Source: Pseudomonas fragi
GTDB lineage: Bacteria; Pseudomonadota; Gammaproteobacteria; Pseudomonadales; Pseudomonadaceae
Reading direction: 5' to 3'
DNA: 64,000 nt
NCBI RefSeq assembly: GCF_002269505.1
Contig: NZ_NQKQ01000021.1
Location: 24,275 to 88,274 of the forward strand
Shown: in pieces, positions 58,413 through 64,000 of the stretch
How the letters are laid out: each line of letters opens with the position of its first letter
Position numbering within the stretch: the stretch's first letter is position 1
Made by a program: the position numbers and the translations under genes
The notes under the pieces: generated by a model
Seen by the model: only the letters and a program-made list of their open reading frames with translations
What the model was told of the DNA's origin: nothing
Database searches by the model: none

Positions 58413-58515
58413 CAGTTTTCCTAATGAGCGATCAGCAATATTGGTTTTTCTTATACAACCAAGCGCAGGACAATAGCCAGCAGCAACCCCGCCAGCAGTA
58501 CAACGAGTAACACTT

Positions 58516-59118
58516 ATGTGGCAAAGCTACCTTAATGGCCTGTTGGTCGCGTTCGGCCTGATCATGGCCATCGGCACCCAGAATGCCTTCGTCCTGGCAC
58601 AAAGCCTGCGGCGTGAACACCATCTACCCGTGGCGGCATTTTGCGTAGTGTGCGATGCCTTGCTGGTGGCCGCCGGGGTGTTTGGCCTGGCGACCCTTCT
58701 GGCACAAAACCCGTTATTGCTCAGCGTGGCTCGCTGGGGCGGCGCGGTATTTTTGCTGTGGTATGGCACACAGGCGTTGCGCCGTGCGTTCTCCCAGTCG
58801 AGCCTTGAGCAATCTGCCGGCCAGACTGCGCGCTCGCTCAAGGCGGTGATGCTCAGTGCGCTGGCCGTCACCCTGCTCAACCCTCATGTCTATCTGGATA
58901 CCGTTTTGCTGATCGGCTCGCTCGGAGCGCAACAAAGCGTGCCGGGCGCCTATGTCGTGGGCGCAGCCAGTGCATCGCTGATGTGGTTTTTCACCCTGGC
59001 CCTGGGCGCAGCCTGGCTTGCACCGTGGCTGGCCCGGCCAAACACCTGGCGGATCCTCGATTTACTGGTGGCGGTAATGATGTATGCGGTGGCGATACAA
59101 CTGATTGTTTCGGGCTGA
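58516..59118 (+). CDS. LysE/ArgO family amino acid exporter
   Basis: A 200-residue, roughly six-span exporter: GLIMAIGTQNAFVLAQSLRR is the first-span signature, and LSALAVTLLNPHVYLDTVLL with the NPxxYLD motif is another. It should export basic amino acids (arginine, lysine) and is likely induced by the divergent ArgP. A decayed REP arm (GCCCGCTCCCACAG) follows its stop near 59127-59140. Confidence 0.93.
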   Translation: MWQSYLNGLLVAFGLIMAIGTQNAFVLAQSLRREHHLPVAAFCVVCDALLVAAGVFGLATLLAQNPLLLSVARWGGAVFLLWYGTQALRRAFSQSSLEQSAGQTARSLKAVMLSALAVTLLNPHVYLDTVLLIGSLGAQQSVPGAYVVGAASASLMWFFTLALGAAWLAPWLARPNTWRILDLLVAVMMYAVAIQLIVSG

Positions 59119-59324
59119 GCGCAAAAGCCCGCTCCCACAGCGGAAAAAAATAGTGCTGCACCTGCTGAAACGTCTATTCCACACAGTTGTCGCGTGGTTA
59201 AGCCGTCACCCCGGTGCTATGATCCTGACCCTGCGCCGCAAAGAGTAAAAACTCATCGGCGCGTGTTTGGCCGCCCGTGATCGGCCTTGCGCTCATCGCA
59301 ACTGACCTGATTAGGAGAATCATC

Positions 59325-59921
59325 ATGGCTTTCGAATTGCCGCCGCTGCCGTACGCACACGATGCCCTGCAGCCGCACATCTCCAAAGAAACCCTGGAGT
59401 TTCACCACGACAAGCACCACAACACCTACGTCGTGAACCTGAACAACCTGGTGCCAGGCACCGAGTTCGAAGGCAAAATCCTGGAAGAAATCGTTAAAAC
59501 CTCTTCGGGCGGTATCTTCAACAACGCCGCTCAGGTCTGGAACCACACCTTCTACTGGAACTGCCTGGCACCAAACGCCGGCGGCCAACCGACTGGCGCG
59601 CTGGCTGATGCCATCAACGCTGCCTTCGGTTCGTTCGACAAGTTCAAAGAAGAATTCAGCAAAACCTCCATCGGCACCTTCGGCTCCGGCTGGGGCTGGC
59701 TGGTGAAGAAAGCTGACGGCTCCCTGGCCCTGGCCAGCACCATCGGCGCCGGCAACCCGCTGACCAGCGGCGACACCCCGCTGCTGACCTGCGACGTCTG
59801 GGAACACGCTTACTACATCGACTACCGCAACGTACGTCCGAAGTATGTTGAAGCGTTCTGGAACCTCGTTAACTGGAAGTTCGTTGCTGAGCAGTTCGAA
59901 GGCAAAACCTTCACTGCCTAA
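59325..59921 (+). CDS. sodB: Iron superoxide dismutase SodB
   Basis: A 198-residue Fe-type SOD: MAFELPPLPYAHDALQPHIS, metal ligand segment EFHHDKHHNTYVVNLN, second ligand WNHTFYWNCLAPN, and DVWEHAYYIDYRNVRPKYVE with the last two ligands. GTFGSGWGWLV is also typical. TAGGAGAATCATC precedes the ATG. A strong terminator follows, so it is monocistronic. Confidence 0.98.
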   Translation: MAFELPPLPYAHDALQPHISKETLEFHHDKHHNTYVVNLNNLVPGTEFEGKILEEIVKTSSGGIFNNAAQVWNHTFYWNCLAPNAGGQPTGALADAINAAFGSFDKFKEEFSKTSIGTFGSGWGWLVKKADGSLALASTIGAGNPLTSGDTPLLTCDVWEHAYYIDYRNVRPKYVEAFWNLVNWKFVAEQFEGKTFTA

Positions 59922-59935
59922 GCCTCGCTCCAGAT

Positions 59936-59966
59936 AAAAAAACCCGGCATTGCCGGGTTTTTTTTG
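59936..59966 (+). terminator. Rho-independent terminator after sodB
   Basis: AAAAAAACCCGGCA-TTGCCGGGTTTTTTTT: perfect hairpin CCCGGCA/TGCCGGG with eight Ts, 15 bases past the stop. Confidence 0.95.
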
Positions 59967-60154
59967 GCTTGGTCAAAAGCCCATCAAATCCGCGGTAGCT
60001 AGTATGAAAGCGGCGGGTATTTTTAGGCCGCGCCTCAAGTTCGAGGTGAAGATACCGACACAGTAGCGCAGCGTATTTGTTACTTGCACACTGGCATAAA
60101 ATCGTTCACATACAAGGCCACAGGCATCAATGGCAAGGAACAGGGAATAGCGCT

Positions 60155-62206
60155 TTGAAGCGGCAATTCAAAAACAGCTTGTCACTCAAGTTGCTCCGGA
60201 TCGTGCTGCTCAGCGCGGTCGTCGTCGGAGGGGTGCTGAGCTGTGCCCAAATCGTGTTCGACGCCTACAAAGTCCGGCAAGCCGTGACGGTGGATGCCAA
60301 ACGCATCCTCGACATGTTTCGCGACCCTTCGACCCAGGCGCTGTACAGCCTGGACCGCGATATGGCCATGCAGGTCATCGAGGGCCTGTTCCAGGACCCG
60401 GCGGTGCGCCAGGCCTCCATCGGCCATCCCGGTGAAGCGCCGCTTGCCGAAAAAAAACGCGAGTTACAAACCTCATCGAACCGCTGGGTGACCGACCTGA
60501 TATTGGGTCAGGAGCACACGTTCCGTATCCCGCTGGTTGGCCAGGGGCCATACAGCGAGTACTACGGCGACCTGAGCATCACCCTCGACACTGCAACTTA
60601 TGGCCAGGGCCTGTTGACCGATTCGGCGGTGATGCTGTTTTCCGGCCTGTTGCGCGCCCTGCTCATGGGGCTGGTGTTGTATCTGGTCTATCACTGGCTG
60701 CTGACCAAACCGCTGTCAAAAATTATCGGCCACCTGACCAGCATCAACCCCGATCGCCCCAGTGAACATGTCATCCCTCTGCTCAAGGGCCACGAGCACA
60801 ATGAGCTGGGGGTGTGGGTCAATACTTCCAACCAGTTGCTGGCCTCGATCGAGCGCAATAACCGTTTGCGCCACGAAGCCGAAAGCTCGTTGCTGCGCAT
60901 GGCCCAGTACGACTTTCTGACCGGCCTGCCCAACCGCCAGCAACTCCAGGGGCAACTGGGCAAGATCCTCACCGATGCCGGCCGCCTGCAACGCCGTGTA
61001 GCCGTGTTGTGCGTGGGCCTGGACGACTTCAAGGGGGTCAACGAGCAGTTTGGCTATCAAACCGGCGACCAGTTGCTCCAGACCCTGGCCGACCGCTTGC
61101 GCGCCCACAGCGGCAGCCTCGGTGCGCTTGGCCGCCTGGGCGGCGATCAGTTTGCCCTGGTGCAGGCTCATATCGAACAGCCCTACGAGGCTGCCGAGCT
61201 GGCCCAGAGCATCCTCGATGACCTCGAATCGCCATTCAGCCTTGATCAGCAAAACATCCGCCTGCGCGCCACCATCGGCATCACCCTGTTCCCTGAAGAC
61301 GGCGACACTACCGAGCAGTTGCTGCAAAAAGCCGAACAGACCATGACCCTGGCCAAAAGCTATTCGCGCAGCCGTTATCAGTTTTACATCGCCAGTGTGG
61401 ACCGCGAGATGCGGCGCATGCGCGAGCTGGAAAAAGACCTGCGCGAAGCCCTGCTGTGCAATCAGCTGCACCTGGTCTATCAACCGCAGATTCGCTACAG
61501 CGACCACCACGTAGTCGGCGTCGAGGCCCTGTTGCGCTGGCAGCACCCCGAGCACGGCATGGTGCCGCCCGACCTGTTCATCCCGCTGGCGGAAAAAAAC
61601 GGCAGCATCATCGCCATTGGCGAATGGGCGCTGGACCAGGCCTGCCGGCAACTTCGTGAATGGCACGACCTGGGTTTCACAGAATTACGCATGGCCGTCA
61701 ACCTGTCGACGGTGCAATTGCACCACGTCGATCTGCCGCGGCTGGTCAACAACCTGCTGCAGCGCCATCGCCTGGCCCCGCGCAGCCTTGAGCTGGAAGT
61801 GACCGAGACCAGCCTGATGAAAGACATCAGCACCGCTGCCCAGCACCTGCTGAGCCTGCGCCGCTCCGGTGCACTGATTGCGATTGACGATTTCGGTACC
61901 GGTTATTCGTCCCTGAGCTACCTCAAGAGCCTGCCGCTGGACAAAATCAAGATCGACAAAAGCTTTGTCCAGGACCTTATCGATGACGGTGACGACGCCA
62001 CCATCGTGCGGGCCATCATCCAGCTTGGCAAAAGCCTGGGCATGCAGGTCATTGCCGAGGGCGTCGAAACCGTCGAACAGGAAGCCTATGTCATCGCCGA
62101 AGGCTGCCATGAAGGCCAGGGTTACCTGTACAGCAAACCCCTTGGCGCACGGGAGTTAGTCGCTTATCTGAAGCAGGCGAAGCGTAACAGGACAGTCATT
62201 ATGTAA
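60155..62206 (+). CDS. bifA: c-di-GMP phosphodiesterase BifA (GGDEF-EAL)
   Basis: A membrane protein of about 683 residues. A first span (about 14-34) and a second (about 165-190) enclose a periplasmic region. The GGDEF-like domain has a degenerate active site RLGGDQFALVQAH, so cyclase activity is doubtful. The EAL domain has VGVEALLRWQHPEHGMVPPD, NLSTVQLHHVDLPRLVNNLL, and IDDFGTGYSSLSYLKSLPLD, all intact for c-di-GMP hydrolysis. I start at TTG 60155 (LKRQFKNSLSLKLLR), the position matching BifA; an in-frame GTG at 60077 would add 26 residues of unlikely sequence. BifA promotes motility and opposes biofilm. Confidence 0.92.
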   Translation: MKRQFKNSLSLKLLRIVLLSAVVVGGVLSCAQIVFDAYKVRQAVTVDAKRILDMFRDPSTQALYSLDRDMAMQVIEGLFQDPAVRQASIGHPGEAPLAEKKRELQTSSNRWVTDLILGQEHTFRIPLVGQGPYSEYYGDLSITLDTATYGQGLLTDSAVMLFSGLLRALLMGLVLYLVYHWLLTKPLSKIIGHLTSINPDRPSEHVIPLLKGHEHNELGVWVNTSNQLLASIERNNRLRHEAESSLLRMAQYDFLTGLPNRQQLQGQLGKILTDAGRLQRRVAVLCVGLDDFKGVNEQFGYQTGDQLLQTLADRLRAHSGSLGALGRLGGDQFALVQAHIEQPYEAAELAQSILDDLESPFSLDQQNIRLRATIGITLFPEDGDTTEQLLQKAEQTMTLAKSYSRSRYQFYIASVDREMRRMRELEKDLREALLCNQLHLVYQPQIRYSDHHVVGVEALLRWQHPEHGMVPPDLFIPLAEKNGSIIAIGEWALDQACRQLREWHDLGFTELRMAVNLSTVQLHHVDLPRLVNNLLQRHRLAPRSLELEVTETSLMKDISTAAQHLLSLRRSGALIAIDDFGTGYSSLSYLKSLPLDKIKIDKSFVQDLIDDGDDATIVRAIIQLGKSLGMQVIAEGVETVEQEAYVIAEGCHEGQGYLYSKPLGARELVAYLKQAKRNRTVIM

Positions 62207-62367
62207 TTCCATATTTCGAGATTCACCCAAGACCCGGTGCAAGGCTGAAGTAAATAAGAAATATTTCCAACAGTAGCCCTTTACAGAAAATGCATATCTT
62301 TCGCATCATGTGGCAGTTTCGCGTGCAGCCGCACGCTTGTCCCACCTCTCGAAGCAGGATTTTCGCC

Positions 62368-63708
62368 ATGATTCGTATGCCCCTGGCCACCGCCAGTCTG
62401 CTGGCCATTGCTATCTCACTCGCCGGTTGTGGCGACAAGGAAAAAACCGCAGCAACCCCTGCGCCAGCAGCAGCCACCAGCACCGCGACGCCTGCCACTG
62501 ACATCACGGCGGCAAAAGTCGACGAAGCTGCCGCCAAGGCCGTCGTGGCGCATTACGCCGACATGGTTCACGCCGTGTACAGCGACGCCGAAAGCACTGC
62601 CAAGAAACTGCAAACCGCCATCGATGCATTCCTCGCCAAGCCCAACGACGACACCCTGAAAGCTGCCCGTGCGGCCTGGGTTGAAGCCCGTGTGCCTTAC
62701 CTGCAGAGCGAAGTGTTCCGCTTCGGCAACACCATCATCGATGACTGGGAAGGCCAAGTGAACGCCTGGCCGCTGGACGAAGGCCTGATCGACTACGTTG
62801 ACGCCAACTACGCCGGCGCACTGGGCAACCCGGGTGCCAACGCCAACATCATCGCCAACACCCAGATCCAGGTCGGCGAAGACAAGATTGACGTGACCGA
62901 AATCACTCCGGAAACCCTGGCCAGCCTCAATGAGCTGGGCGGATCCGAAGCCAACGTGGCCACCGGCTACCATGCAATCGAATTCCTCCTGTGGGGCCAG
63001 GACCTCAACGGCACCGGTCCAGGTGCAGGCAACCGTCCTGCCTCTGACTACCTGGAAGGCGAAGGCGCCACCGGCGGTCATAACGATCGCCGTCGCGCTT
63101 ACCTGAAAGCCGTTACCCAACTGCTGGTCAATGACCTCAACGAAATGGTCGGCAACTGGGCACCGAACGTTGCCGACAACTACCGCGCCACGCTGGAAGC
63201 TGAGCCGGTACAAAACGGCCTGCGCAAAATGCTGTTCGGCATGGGCAGCCTGTCGCTGGGCGAACTGGCTGGCGAGCGCATGAAAGTGTCCCTGGAAGCC
63301 AACTCGCCTGAAGACGAGCAGGACTGCTTCAGCGACAACACCCACAACTCGCACTTCTACGATGCCAAGGGCATCCGCAACGTGTATCTGGGCGAGTACG
63401 TGCGTGCTGACGGCACCAAAATGACCGGCCCTAGCCTGTCGTCCCTGGTCGTGGTCATTGACCCGGCTACCGACGCCACGCTCAAGTCCGATCTGGCCGA
63501 CACTGAAGCCAAGATCCAGGTCATGGTTGACCGCGCCAACAAGGGCGAGCACTACGACCAGTTGATCGCTGCGGACAACGCTGCGGGCAACCAGGTTGTA
63601 CGTGATGCCATCGCCGCCCTGGTCAAACAGACCGGTGCCATCGAACAAGCCGCCGGCAAGCTGGGCATCAGCGACCTGAACCCGGACAACGCCGATCACG
63701 ATTTCTGA
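62368..63708 (+). CDS. icmP: Imelysin family lipoprotein (IcmP-like)
   Basis: A 446-residue lipoprotein: signal and lipobox (SLAGCGD, about residue 26), a low-complexity Ala/Thr/Pro linker (30-52), then a two-lobed imelysin domain. The GxHxxE motif is TGYHAIEFLLWGQD, and ENS/ECFSDNTHNSHF is the usual second-half signature. P. aeruginosa IcmP was named for insulin cleavage; related proteins are thought to bind iron or work in periplasmic iron uptake. GCAGGATTTTC precedes the ATG. It follows bifA as I recall it does in PAO1, with a terminator after it. Confidence 0.92.
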   Translation: MIRMPLATASLLAIAISLAGCGDKEKTAATPAPAAATSTATPATDITAAKVDEAAAKAVVAHYADMVHAVYSDAESTAKKLQTAIDAFLAKPNDDTLKAARAAWVEARVPYLQSEVFRFGNTIIDDWEGQVNAWPLDEGLIDYVDANYAGALGNPGANANIIANTQIQVGEDKIDVTEITPETLASLNELGGSEANVATGYHAIEFLLWGQDLNGTGPGAGNRPASDYLEGEGATGGHNDRRRAYLKAVTQLLVNDLNEMVGNWAPNVADNYRATLEAEPVQNGLRKMLFGMGSLSLGELAGERMKVSLEANSPEDEQDCFSDNTHNSHFYDAKGIRNVYLGEYVRADGTKMTGPSLSSLVVVIDPATDATLKSDLADTEAKIQVMVDRANKGEHYDQLIAADNAAGNQVVRDAIAALVKQTGAIEQAAGKLGISDLNPDNADHDF

Positions 63709-63735
63709 TCTGCGGCGCTGAGTGACTGAGTAATG

Positions 63736-63760
63736 AGGCGACCTTCGGGTCGCCTTTTTT
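63736..63760 (+). terminator. Rho-independent terminator after the imelysin gene
   Basis: AGGCGACC-TTCG-GGTCGCCT followed by TTTTTT, about 30 bases past the stop codon. Confidence 0.93.
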
Positions 63761-63820
63761 GTGGGCCGCTTTGGCGCCAGCAAGAGAACTTCAACATCCA
63801 GCCTGCTCGCTACGACAAGG

Positions 63821-63874
63821 TTTGGCTTTTGCTTTGGCCTTTGCCTTTGCCTTTGCCTTTGCCTTTGCCTTTGC
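63821..63874. repeat. Hexanucleotide tandem repeat (CTTTGC)n
   Basis: Six exact copies of CTTTGC (63839-63874) preceded by three diverged units TTTGGC, TTTTGC and TTTGGC. It does not lie in a credible gene. It borders a palindromic element that continues to the window end. Confidence 0.9.
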
Positions 63875-63889
63875 TGCGGCCACTCAATT

Positions 63890-64000
63890 AGCCAGGCGAC
63901 GTGAATGCCCCTCACAGAAGGCCGAACGCAGGTGCTGTTATGGGGGTGGCGCGGCAGGACGCCGCGCCAGCCGCGATGGGCCAAGGATGGCCCGTCGCGG
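63890..64000. repeat. Left part of a palindromic intergenic element cut by the window edge
   Basis: Contains GCGCGGCAGGACGCCGCGC (63949-63967) and CGCGATGGGCCAAGGATGGC with its complement to 63999, two nested inverted repeats. The sequence GGCCGAACGCAGGTGCTGTT to their left has no partner in the window; I expect its reverse complement just beyond base 64000. Confidence 0.6.

Noticed and set aside
59119..59324. Regulatory site upstream of sodB
   Set aside because: No clear operator or promoter box could be read with confidence; only a decayed REP arm near 59127-59140.
62207..62367. Possible Fur box before the imelysin gene
   Set aside because: AAATAAGAAATATTTCC near 62250 is AT-rich and partly symmetric but too far from the 19-base Fur consensus to call.
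62416..63984. 522-residue open frame antisense to the imelysin gene, with a QRQRQR run
   Set aside because: The QR run is only the hexanucleotide tract read backwards; the rest mirrors the imelysin gene and lacks a domain.

Overview
The window looks like chromosome of a Pseudomonas of the fluorescens lineage. This rests on gene content and order: cobO-cobB-bluB-cobD, purM-purN, mazG-relA-rlmD-cysM-gacS-ldhA, phoP-phoQ, pobA/pobR and argP/lysE-sodB-bifA-imelysin runs resemble those I remember from P. aeruginosa PAO1 and P. fluorescens. The DNA is GC-rich and carries Pseudomonas-type intergenic palindromes (REP/REPIN). The species cannot be fixed from this sequence. I found no tRNA, rRNA, CRISPR array, prophage or insertion sequence.

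Layout. 1-3150: cobalamin genes read leftward behind a cobalamin riboswitch. 3282-5967: a sugar-dehydrogenase-like lipoprotein and two tandem NlpC/P60 lipoproteins. 6192-9264: hda, a PerM-type permease and a DUF2066 protein. 9648-12524: purM-purN, a DUF3108 protein and a 60-residue protein. 12651-25232: the conserved block DUF2058-mazG-relA-rlmD-cysM, a two-component pair, gacS and ldhA. 25284-31310: small lipoproteins and redox proteins, arsC-wrbA, ttcA with a Tag-like glycosylase, a Yip1 protein and a SprT-like protease. 31360-39149: dctA, phoP-phoQ, pcpS, and a DctB/DctD-type sensor and sigma-54 activator. 39200-43016: an efflux pump and pobA/pobR. 43031-52225: an accessory-looking stretch of LysR/AraC regulators next to single enzymes, plus a Fic protein. 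52542-55379: a secreted 13-residue-repeat protein, a four-fold-repeat membrane protein and an MHS transporter. 55616-63708: a coiled-coil membrane protein, an epimerase, argP with a LysE exporter, sodB, bifA and an imelysin lipoprotein. 63821-64000: a hexanucleotide repeat leading into palindromic DNA cut by the window edge.

How parts work together. RelA (ppGpp), GacS (Gac/Rsm), BifA (c-di-GMP breakdown) and PhoPQ are global regulators. The clearest new regulatory signal is shared by dctA and the MHS (probably 2-oxoglutarate) transporter. Both have a GG-N10-GC sigma-54 promoter and two upstream inverted repeats of the form GCGGAWWYCCGC, spaced close to whole helical turns. The DctD/MifR-type activator encoded between them is the obvious candidate regulator. 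A second strong signal is a nested four-half-site dyad in front of fic, whose product ends in a probable winged helix. The repeat-bearing secreted protein and the membrane protein beside it are the least understood genes here.
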